From the NCBI RefSeq assembly GCF_007489285.1, contig NZ_VLIY01000001.1, positions 124,001 through 188,000 of the forward strand: a stretch of 64,000 bases of DNA, read 5' to 3'. This document shows, in pieces, positions 28,049 through 36,721 of this stretch. The notes below the pieces were generated by a model. That model did not search any database, was not told the DNA's origin, and saw only the letters and a program-made list of their open reading frames with translations. Origin of the DNA: Skermania sp. ID1734 (GTDB lineage: Bacteria > Actinomycetota > Actinomycetes > Mycobacteriales > Mycobacteriaceae). The translations under genes and the position numbers were made by a program. Position 1 is the stretch's first letter. Every line of letters begins with the position of its first letter.

Positions 28049-29449
28049 CTACCCGAGCTGACGTTTTTGCACCTTGCCCATCGCATTCCGCGGCAGCGAA
28101 TCGACGAACCGGATCTCGCGTGGACGCTTGTGCGCCGACAACTGAGTGGCCACGTGCTCGATGAGGTCGGTCTCGGAAACCGTTTCGCGGGCAACCACAT
28201 ATCCCACGATTCGCTGCCCGAGGTCGTCGTCGGCAATGCCAACCACCGCCACCTCGGCCACCGCGGGGTGGCCCAGCAAGGCCGTTTCCACCTCGCCCGC
28301 GCCGATCCGGTATCCACCGGACTTGATCAGGTCGGTCGACGCCCGGCCGACGATCCGGTGGAAGCCATCACGGTCAATCACCGCCACATCGCCGGTGATG
28401 AACCAGCCGTCGGGTGTCTGCGATTGCGCGGTCGCGTCCGGCCGGTTGAGGTAGCCGTCGAACAGCGTCGGCGCACGAACTTCCAAGCCGCCCACCGCCT
28501 CACCGTCATGCGCCACTTGGCCGCCGCGCTCGTCGCGAAGCCGGGTCTGCACGCCCGCCAGCGGCAGGCCTACCCAGCCCGGACGCCGTTCGCCGTCGAA
28601 ACGAGTGGACAGCGTGATCAAGGTTTCGCTCATGCCGTAGCGCTCGACCGGCGGCTGCCCGGTGAGCTCGGCCAACCGCTCGAACACGGGCACGGGCAGC
28701 GGCGCACTGCCCGAAACCAGCAGCCGCGCCGACCGCAGGGCCTGCGCCGACGCCGGGTCCTCCACTACCCGCGACCACACCGTCGGCACGCCGAAGTAGA
28801 GGCTGCCGCCCGCGGCGGCGTAGACCTGCGGCGTCGGCTTACCGGTGTGAATTAACGGACTACCCACCCGCAGTGCGCCGAGCACACCGAGGATCAGTCC
28901 GTGCACGTGAAAGAGCGGCAGTCCGTGCACCAGTACGTCATCGGCAGTCCACTGCCACGCCTGAGCCAGCGAATCAAGGCCGGCCGCGATGGCCCGACGA
29001 CTCAACAACACGCCCTTGGGCGGGCCGGTAGTGCCGGAGGTGTAAAGGATGAAAGCCGTCGCGTCGTCGGCCGGTTCCGGGTAGCTGTGCCACGACCGGG
29101 CGTGCAGCCGCACCGGGATCGCCGGCAGCTCCGAGCCGGGCGGAGCCTCACCAAGCCACGCCTGGGCACCGGAATCGCCGAGAATGTGCGCGAGTTCCGC
29201 CGGTCCTGAATCGGGCGGCACCGGGACGACCGTGACGCCCGCGATCAGGCAGCCGGTGACCGCGATGACGGTCGCGGCGGTCGGTCGGGCCAGCACCGCG
29301 AGGCGATCGGCGCGGGCGATTCGTTCCGCCACGGCCGTCGCGGCACCGAGAACGTCGCTGCGGGACAGCGTCACCCCATCGATCGTGGCGGCGTTCGGAA
29401 TGTCGGTGCCGCGCGCCACCGACAACGGATTCAGCGAGGCCAGCAACAC
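28049..29449 (-). CDS. fadD36: acyl-CoA synthetase, FadD36-like
   Basis: A 466-residue adenylate-forming ligase with ATAFILYTSGTTGPPKGVLLS (P-loop), VERYGMSETLITLSTRFDGE and a C-terminal SGGYRIGAGEVETALLGHPA and LPRNAMGKVQKRQL, the hinge and the catalytic lysine. It matches the short FadD36 type (Rv1193, 473 residues). The enzyme should make an acyl-CoA, perhaps malonyl-CoA-like or short-chain; the family's substrate is not settled. The rhomboid-like gene lies four bases upstream on the same strand. Confidence 0.88.
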   Translation of the reverse strand: MLLASLNPLSVARGTDIPNAATIDGVTLSRSDVLGAATAVAERIARADRLAVLARPTAATVIAVTGCLIAGVTVVPVPPDSGPAELAHILGDSGAQAWLGEAPPGSELPAIPVRLHARSWHSYPEPADDATAFILYTSGTTGPPKGVLLSRRAIAAGLDSLAQAWQWTADDVLVHGLPLFHVHGLILGVLGALRVGSPLIHTGKPTPQVYAAAGGSLYFGVPTVWSRVVEDPASAQALRSARLLVSGSAPLPVPVFERLAELTGQPPVERYGMSETLITLSTRFDGERRPGWVGLPLAGVQTRLRDERGGQVAHDGEAVGGLEVRAPTLFDGYLNRPDATAQSQTPDGWFITGDVAVIDRDGFHRIVGRASTDLIKSGGYRIGAGEVETALLGHPAVAEVAVVGIADDDLGQRIVGYVVARETVSETDLIEHVATQLSAHKRPREIRFVDSLPRNAMGKVQKRQLG

Positions 29450-29453
29450 GCAG

Positions 29454-30092
29454 TTACCGTACCTGCAGCACAGATTTCGGTGGCCAGAGCACGCTCAGCA
29501 CGGCACCGATCACCATGCCCAACAGCACCGCGATGCCGTGGGCGTCCCGAAGCGCAACCAGCACGGCCCCGATGATGGCAACGCCGAAAGACACCACTGC
29601 ATCCCGGCGCGGCGGGGCGGACAGCGCCACCAATCCGGCGACGGACGCGGCCAGCGCCAAAGTAGCTCCCGAATTGCCCGCTCCCACCGTCGGCGAGACG
29701 AAGGTGGTGAACAACCCCCACAGCACCTGGCCGACCGCAAAGACGATGAGCGTCCGCGTACCGCCCCAAATCGCCACTGCGGCAGTGCCCACGATGGCCA
29801 GCGTGACCAGGTTGAACAACGTTCCCCAGAACCCGCCGTCCTGCACCAGCACCGAGGTGATCACCCGCCACCACTGACCGTCCACGTTGATCAACGGCGG
29901 ATCTCGCCGCAGGTCGGTCAACAGCGCCGGGAAAAAGCCTTGCAGGATCGACGGCACCGCGACGACAACCCACAACGCGACGGCCACCGGGAGCGCAGAC
30001 GACCGTTTGGGCGTGTGCACGAGCCGGACGGACGCGACGATGACCAAGACGTAGAGGACGCCGTTGATGACGCCCCCGCCCGACGTGCTCAA
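29454..30092 (-). CDS. rhomboid-like membrane protein
   Basis: A 212-residue protein with about six membrane helices. NVDGQWWRVITSVLVQDGGF is like the WR-motif of rhomboids, GAGNSGATLALAAS holds a GxSG-like serine, and DAHGIAVLLGMVIG resembles the H-x3-G-type catalytic helix. So a Ser-His rhomboid-family protein is likely, though GNSGA departs from the common GxSG and activity is unproved. TTG at 30092 overlaps the proline dehydrogenase stop (ATTGA); no ATG or GTG is nearby. Two downstream GTGs would cut into the first helix. Located between fadD36 and putB. Confidence 0.7.
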   Translation of the reverse strand: MSTSGGGVINGVLYVLVIVASVRLVHTPKRSSALPVAVALWVVVAVPSILQGFFPALLTDLRRDPPLINVDGQWWRVITSVLVQDGGFWGTLFNLVTLAIVGTAAVAIWGGTRTLIVFAVGQVLWGLFTTFVSPTVGAGNSGATLALAASVAGLVALSAPPRRDAVVSFGVAIIGAVLVALRDAHGIAVLLGMVIGAVLSVLWPPKSVLQVR

Positions 30093-31057
30093 TGCCGCGT
30101 GGCCAGTGAGCGCAGGAAGAACCGCAGGTTGGCGGGCCGCTCGGCGAGTCGTCGCATGAAATAGCCATACCACTCGGTGCCGTAGGGCACGTACACTCGC
30201 ATCCCCTTGCCGTCGGCCGCGAGTCGCTGCTGTTCCAGATCCCGAATCCCGTAAAGCATTTGATGTTCGAAACTATCAGCGGCACGGCCGGTGGCGGTGA
30301 TCAACTCGCCCGCGGCGACGATCATCTGCGGATCGTGTGAGGCGACCATCGGATAGCCGTCGCCGCGCATCAAAACCGAAAGACACCGTTTGTACGATTC
30401 GTCGACCTCGGCCCGGCGCTGGAAGGCCACCGACTTCGGTTCCCGATAAGCTCCCTTGCACAGCCTGATCCGTGATCCCGCGCCGGTCAGGTCAGCGAGG
30501 TCGGACTCGGTGCGACGTAGGTAGGCCTGAACGACTACGCCGAGCCACGGGTAGTCGGCACGCAGTTCGCCAACTGTCGCCAGCGTGGCGTCGGTGGTCG
30601 TGTGGTCCTCGGCATCCACGGTCACCCAGACGCCGCTCGATTCGGCAGCCGCGCAGATTTTCCACGCATTCTCGGTGGCCACTTTGACGCCGTCGCCCCG
30701 CAGCGCTTGACCGAGCGCCGATAGTTTCAGCGACACCTCCAGCGTTCTCACCCGGTTCGCCGCGGCTGCGTCGAGATTGCCCAGATCGTTGATGAGCGCA
30801 ACATATTCGTCCACGCTCTGATCGGCTGTGCGGCGGTCGGTGACCTGTTCGCCGAGGTAGTCAACGCTCACCATCCGTCCGCTGGCGAGTAGCGCCGTCG
30901 CCACCTCCAGGACGTCGCTGCGCTGAGTTCCGGACACGAAGCGCTGCACAACGTTTCGGGTCACCGGAGCGCGAACGATCGCGTGCTGCAGACGCGCCGA
31001 TTTTGCCGCCGCGAGGATCACCGGGCGCAGCGGATTGGGCGGCGCGAATTCTCCCAT
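30089..31057 (-). CDS. putB: proline dehydrogenase
   Basis: A 322-residue FAD-dependent TIM barrel. The C-terminal YGTEWYGYFMRRLAERPANL is the PRODH signature, and VVVQAYLRRTESDL and RIRLCKGAYREP supply the flavin and substrate sites. It oxidises proline to pyrroline-5-carboxylate at the membrane. The P5C dehydrogenase gene lies five bases upstream on the same strand, so the two form a pair for proline use. The stop is overlapped by the TTG start of the rhomboid-like gene. ATG at 31057 fits the family length (Rv1188, 329). Confidence 0.95.
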   Translation of the reverse strand: MGEFAPPNPLRPVILAAAKSARLQHAIVRAPVTRNVVQRFVSGTQRSDVLEVATALLASGRMVSVDYLGEQVTDRRTADQSVDEYVALINDLGNLDAAAANRVRTLEVSLKLSALGQALRGDGVKVATENAWKICAAAESSGVWVTVDAEDHTTTDATLATVGELRADYPWLGVVVQAYLRRTESDLADLTGAGSRIRLCKGAYREPKSVAFQRRAEVDESYKRCLSVLMRGDGYPMVASHDPQMIVAAGELITATGRAADSFEHQMLYGIRDLEQQRLAADGKGMRVYVPYGTEWYGYFMRRLAERPANLRFFLRSLATRH

Positions 31058-31062
31058 CGCAC

Positions 31063-32697
31063 TCAGCCGCTCATGTGTGGGTAACGGTAATCGGTTGGTG
31101 GCGAGAGCGTTTCCTTGATGGTCCGCGGAGAAACCCAGCGCAGCAGATTGAGTGGCGAACCAGCTTTGTCGTTGGTCCCCGATGCACGGGCGCCGCCGAA
31201 CGGTTGTTGGCCGACCACCGCGCCGGTGGGTTTGTCGTTGATGTAGAAGTTGCCGGCCGCAAAGCGCAGTGCGGACATTGCCTCTTCGATGGCCGCCGGG
31301 TCGCGTGCGAACACGGATCCGGTCAACGCGTACGGCGCACCCGCTTCCACCTCGCCGAGGATGTCCTCGAAGGAGCCGAAGACCGAGTCGTCGTAGATAT
31401 GCACGCTGAGAATCGGGCTGAAATACTCGGTGCTGAAAGCCTCGTCGCGCGGGTCGCCGATGAGCAGGACGGTGGGACGGACGAAATAGCCCTCGCTGTC
31501 GTCGTAGCTGCCACCGACGGCAATCTCCACGCCGGGCGCCGAGCGCGCTCGTTCGATGGCGGCTACTGCCTTGTCGTAGGCGCGGCGGTCGATGAGCGCG
31601 CCGCCGAAGTTGCGCAGGTCGGCGACGTCACCGTAGGTGAGCTCGGCGGTCTGGGCGAGGAATTCGTCACCCATCCGGTTCCACAGCGAGCGCGGAATGT
31701 AGGCGCGCGACGCCGCCGAACACTTTTGCCCCTGGTACTCGAAAGCCCCGCGGATGAGCGCGGTTTGCAGCGCCGCCGGATCGGCGGACGGGTGCGCGAG
31801 GATGAAGTCCTTGCCGCCGGTCTCGCCCACCATTCGTGGATAGCTGTGGTAGTTGGCGATGTTCGCGCCGACCTGTCCCCACAGATACTGAAACGTCTTG
31901 GTAGAGCCGGTGAAATGGATGCCCGCCAGCCGTGGATCGGCCAGCGCCACCTCGGATAGCGCCTTGCCGTCGCCGGTGACCAGGTTGATGACACCCGGCG
32001 GTAGACCGGCTGCTTCCAACACCTGCAGGGTGTAGTACGCCGCGAGGGTCTGGGTGGGCGAGGGCTTCCACACCACGGTGTTGCCCATAAGCGCTGGGGC
32101 CGTTGGGATGTTGCCGGCAATCGCCGTGAAGTTGAACGGGGTGATGGCGTAGACGAAGCCCTCGAGCGGACGGTATTCGAGCCGGTTCCAGGTGCCGGGC
32201 GACGAATTGGGTTGCAGAGCAAGGATTTGCCGACCGAACGCGACGTTGAACCGCCAGAAGTCGACAAGCTCGCAGGGGGCGTCGATCTCGGCTTGGGCCA
32301 CGCTCTTGGACTGGCCGAGCATGGTGGCCGCGCTGAGCGTCGCTCGCCATGGTCCGGACGCCAGGTCGGCGGCTCGCAGGATGACCGCGGCTCGGTCGTC
32401 GTAGGACAGTGCACGCCAGTCCGGCGCGGCCGCCATGGCCGCTTCGATGGCGGCGTGCGCGTCGTCGTGGGTGGCCGTGGCGTAGGTGCCGAGCACCAAC
32501 TCGGTGCGATGGGGGGCGACGATCTCCGCGCGGTCCGGCCCCTGGTGGCGCTTTCCGCCGATGACCATCGGCACGTCCAGCGGATTTTTGGCAAGCTCAG
32601 CCAGCTTGTCTTCGAGACGTTCGCGCTCCGGGGTACCCGGCGCGTAGGTGTATACCGGCTCATTGACCGGCGTCGGAACCGAGGTGACGGCGTCCAT
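31063..32697 (-). CDS. rocA: 1-pyrroline-5-carboxylate dehydrogenase
   Basis: A 544-residue aldehyde dehydrogenase of the PutA/RocA type. ITPFNFTAIAGN opens the NAD site, HFTGSTKTFQYLWGQ and MVGETGGKDFILAH hold the general base Glu, and YQGQKCSAASRAYIP holds the catalytic Cys. It turns pyrroline-5-carboxylate into glutamate. ATG at 32697 has a perfect GGAGG six bases upstream. It heads the rocA-putB pair. No PruC-type regulator was found next to it; the 182 bases upstream contain nothing recognisable apart from a short direct repeat. Confidence 0.95.
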   Translation of the reverse strand: MDAVTSVPTPVNEPVYTYAPGTPERERLEDKLAELAKNPLDVPMVIGGKRHQGPDRAEIVAPHRTELVLGTYATATHDDAHAAIEAAMAAAPDWRALSYDDRAAVILRAADLASGPWRATLSAATMLGQSKSVAQAEIDAPCELVDFWRFNVAFGRQILALQPNSSPGTWNRLEYRPLEGFVYAITPFNFTAIAGNIPTAPALMGNTVVWKPSPTQTLAAYYTLQVLEAAGLPPGVINLVTGDGKALSEVALADPRLAGIHFTGSTKTFQYLWGQVGANIANYHSYPRMVGETGGKDFILAHPSADPAALQTALIRGAFEYQGQKCSAASRAYIPRSLWNRMGDEFLAQTAELTYGDVADLRNFGGALIDRRAYDKAVAAIERARSAPGVEIAVGGSYDDSEGYFVRPTVLLIGDPRDEAFSTEYFSPILSVHIYDDSVFGSFEDILGEVEAGAPYALTGSVFARDPAAIEEAMSALRFAAGNFYINDKPTGAVVGQQPFGGARASGTNDKAGSPLNLLRWVSPRTIKETLSPPTDYRYPHMSG

Positions 32698-32879
32698 GAT
32701 GCCTCCTGCTTGTTTGCTGGTGGCCCCGCTGGTGCAATCCCAGCTTATCGCCGGTCTGGCGGGGCGGCCAGGAAGCGACGCGGCGGACGCGCCCACAGTG
32801 ATTTCGCTCCCCGACTGCGCACTTCACGGCCCTTACACAACCGACGCGAACTGCCCAGAGACGACGCGAACTCGGCCGG

Positions 32880-34166
32880 TTAGAAGTACCGCAGCCCGAT
32901 ATAAATCCACGCCAATACGGTGCTCAATGCCGTGACGATGATCCCGTAGCGGGTGAACTGCCAGAAACCGATGGGATGCCCGGTCCGCTGCGCAATACCT
33001 ATCGCAACGACGTTGGCGCTGGCAGCGACCGCGGTGCCGTTGCCACCGAAGCACGCGCCGAGCGCGAAGGCCCACCACAGCGCGCGCCCCGTCGCCGCGT
33101 CTGGTGCTTGCGCCGCAACTCCTTCCACTACCGGCGCCATTGTTGTCGTGTAGGGAATATTGTCGATGAACGCCCCAATCACCGCCGACCCGAACAGCAG
33201 CGCAGTGGCAGCAGTGAAGAAGTTGTCCCCGACCACCTCAAGGGTCCAACTGCCGATAGCTTCGATCACCCCGGTGTGTACGAGGCCGGCCACCATGACG
33301 AAGAGGCCAACAAAGAACGCAAGCGTCGGCCATTCGACCTCGCCGAGGACGTCGTTGACGTCGTAATCTGCAACCAGCAGCATCAACCCTGCCCCGATAA
33401 GCGCAACCAGCGATGGCGGTAGATGCAGCACCCCGTGCAGCGCAAAGCCGGTGATGACCAATGCCAGCACGATCATGCAGCGAAGCAGCAACTTCCGATC
33501 AGTGATGGCGCGGCGTTCTTGCAGCGCCATCACCTCGGCGATATTTTGCGGCTTGCAGCGCAACGACTTTCGAAACAGCAGCCGGGTGAACACCACGAAC
33601 AACGCGAAAATGCCCACGACAACGGGTGCCATGTGGACGAGAAAGTCGTTGAACGACAAGCCTGCTCGACTGCCGATGATGATGTTCGGAGGATCACCAA
33701 TAAGCGTGGCGGCACCACCGATGTTGGACGCCAGCACTTCTGCGATGAGATAGGGCTGGGCCGGAATACGCAATCGATTGCACACCACCACGGTCACCGG
33801 CGCCACAAGCATGATCGTGGTGACGTTATCCAGAAATGGAGATGCGACAGCGGTGATGAACATCAACATCACCATCAGCCGATAGGGCTTGCCACGGGAG
33901 CGCTTCGCCGCCCAAATGGCCAGGTAGTCGAAAATTCCGGTCTGCTTGACGATTCCGACGATCACCATCATGCCGAGCAAGAGGAAGATGACGTTCCAGT
34001 CGATACCCTCGTGCTCGGAAAAGAAGACCTCGTCGCCGGGAATGAGGCCGAGCAGCGCCATGGCACCGGCCGCCACCAGCACCGTCTTCACCTTGTCCAC
34101 CCGTTCGGTGGCAATACACCCGAACGCGACGATGAAGATGAGAAGGGCGAGCAGGGGTGCAATCAT
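32880..34166 (-). CDS. ion transporter, IT superfamily (ArsB/NhaD/P-protein type)
   Basis: A 428-residue protein with about 11 membrane helices. LLLGMMVIVGIVKQTGIFDY, FLDNVTTIMLVAPVTVVVCN and SNIGGAATLIGDPPNIIIGS are signatures of the ArsB/NhaD/P-protein branch; FIDNIPYTTTMAPVV is the matching motif in the second half. The branch carries anions with H+ or Na+, or acts as a Na+/H+ antiporter; the ion here is not determined. Immediately upstream, on the same strand, are a CBS-pair protein and a KhtT-like protein, which may regulate it. No arsenate reductase or ArsR lies near, so an arsenic role is not supported. Confidence 0.85.
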   Translation of the reverse strand: MIAPLLALLIFIVAFGCIATERVDKVKTVLVAAGAMALLGLIPGDEVFFSEHEGIDWNVIFLLLGMMVIVGIVKQTGIFDYLAIWAAKRSRGKPYRLMVMLMFITAVASPFLDNVTTIMLVAPVTVVVCNRLRIPAQPYLIAEVLASNIGGAATLIGDPPNIIIGSRAGLSFNDFLVHMAPVVVGIFALFVVFTRLLFRKSLRCKPQNIAEVMALQERRAITDRKLLLRCMIVLALVITGFALHGVLHLPPSLVALIGAGLMLLVADYDVNDVLGEVEWPTLAFFVGLFVMVAGLVHTGVIEAIGSWTLEVVGDNFFTAATALLFGSAVIGAFIDNIPYTTTMAPVVEGVAAQAPDAATGRALWWAFALGACFGGNGTAVAASANVVAIGIAQRTGHPIGFWQFTRYGIIVTALSTVLAWIYIGLRYF

Positions 34167-34194
34167 GCGGTCACACCCCTGCTCTCATGCAAGA

Positions 34195-34695
34195 TCAGTC
34201 GCCGGGGCCCGAGACCGCGAGGCTGGTGAGGAGGCGCTCCAACGTCACGGCGCCGATCAGGACACCGGTTCGGTCCACGACCGCCACCAAAGGGCTGTGC
34301 TGGCGTGCCATCAGGGTCGCCACCTCGAGCACGGTAGCGGTGGGCAAAACAGTGACCGGCTTGGCCGGCTGCTGCGGCAGACAGTCACCGACGGTCAGGG
34401 TGCCCGGCTCCAGCCAGAACAAATCGGCATGGACCTCGTCGATGGTGCGCGCCAGTGCAGGGTCATTCTGGTAGGAGCCGGGAATAGTCAAGCGCAACAC
34501 CTGTGTTCCGGGAAGAACGGCAATGGGCCGCGACTTCTCGTCCACGACAACGAGTCCCGGCATGCGGTTGACCACCATCAGCCGTACCGCCCGGGCCACC
34601 GGATCCGACGGGGTGACCGTCGGAAGTTTCGCGGCGATGTCGCGTGCTTGCATGGCACCGTCCCGTTGTGCGCAGTAGTCGGTGATCATCGGCAT
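34195..34695 (-). CDS. CBS-pair regulatory protein
   Basis: A 166-residue protein of two CBS motifs: one near 15-70 ([40 protein letters not shown]) and one near 100-160 ([40 protein letters not shown]). CBS pairs bind adenine nucleotides. There is no other domain. It lies 28 bases before the transporter, in the same direction, which suggests that it senses energy or nucleotide state and modulates the transporter. The start may be 34695, 34689 (ATGA overlap with the preceding gene) or the later Met of MQARD. Confidence 0.82.
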   Translation of the reverse strand: MPMITDYCAQRDGAMQARDIAAKLPTVTPSDPVARAVRLMVVNRMPGLVVVDEKSRPIAVLPGTQVLRLTIPGSYQNDPALARTIDEVHADLFWLEPGTLTVGDCLPQQPAKPVTVLPTATVLEVATLMARQHSPLVAVVDRTGVLIGAVTLERLLTSLAVSGPGD

Positions 34696-34952
34696 CGATC
34701 CTCACGAATCAGTTGGTCGACGAGTCGCTCCACGGTGGCAAGCCGATCGGGAATCGAACGGCTCTGCAGAAGTTGGGCGACCTGATCAGCCTCATCGGGT
34801 TCCAAAGCGATCACCTGGTAAGGCTCGTCGGCACCGTCATACACGAAAAGTTGCCGATCACGAGTGACAAGCACAGCGAAGCGCTGCCCGTCGCGGGTGA
34901 TCAGCTGGTGCAGGACGCCCGCGCCTGGAACCGTGCTCCGGGTGATCTCCAT
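34686..34952 (-). CDS. KhtT N-domain-like small regulator
   Basis: An 88-residue protein: [20 protein letters not shown], then [20 protein letters not shown] and [19 protein letters not shown]. The PGxG start, the beta-rich middle and the LDPDEA-x3-A-x3-L end match the N-terminal domain of KhtT-type regulatory subunits of cation/proton antiporters, without the C-terminal TrkA_C domain. It overlaps the CBS gene and is transcribed toward the transporter. The closeness to an IT-type transporter instead of a CPA2 antiporter is unusual. Start ATG at 34952. Confidence 0.6.
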   Translation of the reverse strand: MEITRSTVPGAGVLHQLITRDGQRFAVLVTRDRQLFVYDGADEPYQVIALEPDEADQVAQLLQSRSIPDRLATVERLVDQLIREDRCR

Positions 34953-35091
34953 GCTCCGACTCTCGCAGCGGCCGTCGCCGACGACCATCGGCGCCAACAC
35001 CCATGTTTGCCCGGCTCGGGAACGTGGACAGGGACGAAAATGGGCGACGAACCCCATGGACAACCGTCACGCACCGGGTAACGCTGGGGCG

Positions 35092-36066
35092 ATGGCAGTA
35101 CACCGGTCTCCCGCGCGAGCCCTGTTTCGACGACTCATCGCCATCAACGGACTCGTCTTTGCTGTGGGCACGCTCGCCTTGGCAGTGTCACCGGCGACCG
35201 TGTCCTCGCCGATTCTGCTCACCGAAATTCCAGTGTTGATCATCGGCCTCGCCGTGATTCTCACTGCGAACGGTCTGCTGTTGCGGGCCAGCCTTTCGCC
35301 CCTGGATTCGTTGGCGACGCTGATGGAGCGCGTCGATCCGCTGCGCCGCGGCGACCGACTCACCGTAGCGGGCAATGGAGACCTGTCCGAGCTGATCGCG
35401 AGTTTCAACTCGATGCTGGACCGCCTGGAGTCCGAACGTGCGGCGGCGAGCGCATACGCCCTCACCGCGCAGGAGGGCGAACGACAACGCATCGCACGCG
35501 AACTGCACGATGAAGTCGGCCAGAGCCTCACCGTCGCTTTGCTGACAATGAAGCGCGCGGTCGACCGGTCCCCGCCGGCCGCGCGCGATGATCTGCGTAG
35601 CGCTCAGGAAACGGTGCGCGCGAGCCTGGACGAGGTTCGTGGCATCGCGCAACGACTACGGCCGGATGTGCTCGACGATCTCGGCTTGGAGAGTGCACTG
35701 AACGCGCTGTGTTCCGACTTCGCCCGGGCCAGCGGGGTGGCTGTGGATCGAAACATCGATCCTGGCCTTCCGCGACTAGGTTCGGACGCCGAACTGGTCT
35801 GCTACCGGATCGCCCAGGAAGGTCTGACCAACATTGCCCGCCATGCCGACGCGACAACCGTCGGCTTTTCACTCAGTGCGTCGCAAGATCGAATACTTTT
35901 GCGGATCAAGGACAACGGCCGGGGCGGCGCCGACGAGGAGGGCGCCGGAATCCGGGGTATGCGCGAACGCGCTTTGTTGGTAGGCGGTGCATTGCGGATT
36001 AGTTCGCCGCCTCGGGCCGGCACGGAGATCCGGTTGGCCATCCCTGCCGTGACGGAACTGAAATGA
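35092..36066 (+). CDS. NarL-type sensor histidine kinase, intramembrane sensing
   Basis: A 324-residue kinase from ATG 35092 (ATG at 35056 would add 12 residues). Two membrane helices (about 14-33 and 41-63) are joined by only about seven residues, followed by a HAMP linker (64-115), the HisKA_3 dimer helix with phospho-acceptor H139 in RQRIARELHDEVGQ, and an HATPase domain (IAQEGLTNIARHADAT, IKDNGRGGADEEGAGIRGMR). It lacks an extracellular sensor domain, so it reads membrane state or a partner. It overlaps the response regulator (ATGA) and is divergent from the KhtT-like/CBS/transporter genes. Confidence 0.9.
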   Translation: MAVHRSPARALFRRLIAINGLVFAVGTLALAVSPATVSSPILLTEIPVLIIGLAVILTANGLLLRASLSPLDSLATLMERVDPLRRGDRLTVAGNGDLSELIASFNSMLDRLESERAAASAYALTAQEGERQRIARELHDEVGQSLTVALLTMKRAVDRSPPAARDDLRSAQETVRASLDEVRGIAQRLRPDVLDDLGLESALNALCSDFARASGVAVDRNIDPGLPRLGSDAELVCYRIAQEGLTNIARHADATTVGFSLSASQDRILLRIKDNGRGGADEEGAGIRGMRERALLVGGALRISSPPRAGTEIRLAIPAVTELK

Positions 36067-36716
36067 CCACGCCAATAAAGATTTTGCTCGCCGACGACCA
36101 CGCGTTGGTGCGCAGCGGCCTTCGCCTGATTATCGATGCCGAATCCGATCTGCAGGTGGTTGTGGAGGCGGCCAACGGTGCGGAGGCAATCGCCGCCGTC
36201 AGCGAAACGCCCGTCGACATAGCAATTCTCGACATTGCCATGCCCAGGATGACCGGTATCCAGGCGGCGCGCGAGATCGCCCGGCAGGCACCGAACGTGC
36301 GAATGCTCATGCTGTCCATGTACGACAACGAGCAGTACTTCTTCGAAGCGCTGAAAGCCGGTGCGTCCGGGTACGTGTTGAAGTCGGTCGCCGATCGCGA
36401 CCTGATCGAGGCCTGCCGAGCAACGATGCGTGGTGAGTCATTCCTGTATCCAGGAGCCGTCACTGCGTTGGTCAGCGACTACCTGCTGCGGATGCGCCGC
36501 GGCGACTCGATACCCGACGCGATACTGACGACCCGCGAAGAGGAGGTGGTCAAGCTCATCGCGGAGGGCAATTCGAGCCGCGACATCGCAAAAACGTTGG
36601 TGATCAGCGTGAAAACCGTGGACCGGCATCGCGCGAACATCCTGCAGAAACTCGGCCTACGTGACCGGCTCGAACTGACGCGTTATGCAATCCGGGCAGG
36701 GCTGGTGGAACCGTAG
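36063..36716 (+). CDS. NarL/FixJ-family response regulator
   Basis: A 217-residue regulator. The receiver domain (1-120) has the acidic pair D11-D12, the phospho-acceptor D57 (AILDIAMPRM) and K107 (GYVLKS). The C-terminal LuxR-type helix-turn-helix (about 150-210) has TTREEEVVKLIAEGNSSRDI and VKTVDRHRANILQKL. It is translated with the kinase by ATGA overlap. The divergent transporter block is the most likely target, which is inference. It is convergent with the thioesterase gene, five bases apart. Confidence 0.93.
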   Translation: MTTPIKILLADDHALVRSGLRLIIDAESDLQVVVEAANGAEAIAAVSETPVDIAILDIAMPRMTGIQAAREIARQAPNVRMLMLSMYDNEQYFFEALKAGASGYVLKSVADRDLIEACRATMRGESFLYPGAVTALVSDYLLRMRRGDSIPDAILTTREEEVVKLIAEGNSSRDIAKTLVISVKTVDRHRANILQKLGLRDRLELTRYAIRAGLVEP

Positions 36717-36721
36717 CGCTT

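Noticed and set aside
32842-32872. Direct repeat CGACGCGAACT twice with a 20-bp period before the transporter's 3' end
   Set aside because: Only 11 bases, two copies, downstream of both neighbouring genes; no regulatory meaning could be supported.
32880-34166. Arsenite efflux assignment for the transporter
   Set aside because: The motifs fit the wider IT superfamily equally well, and there is no ArsR, ArsC or ArsA ATPase nearby.
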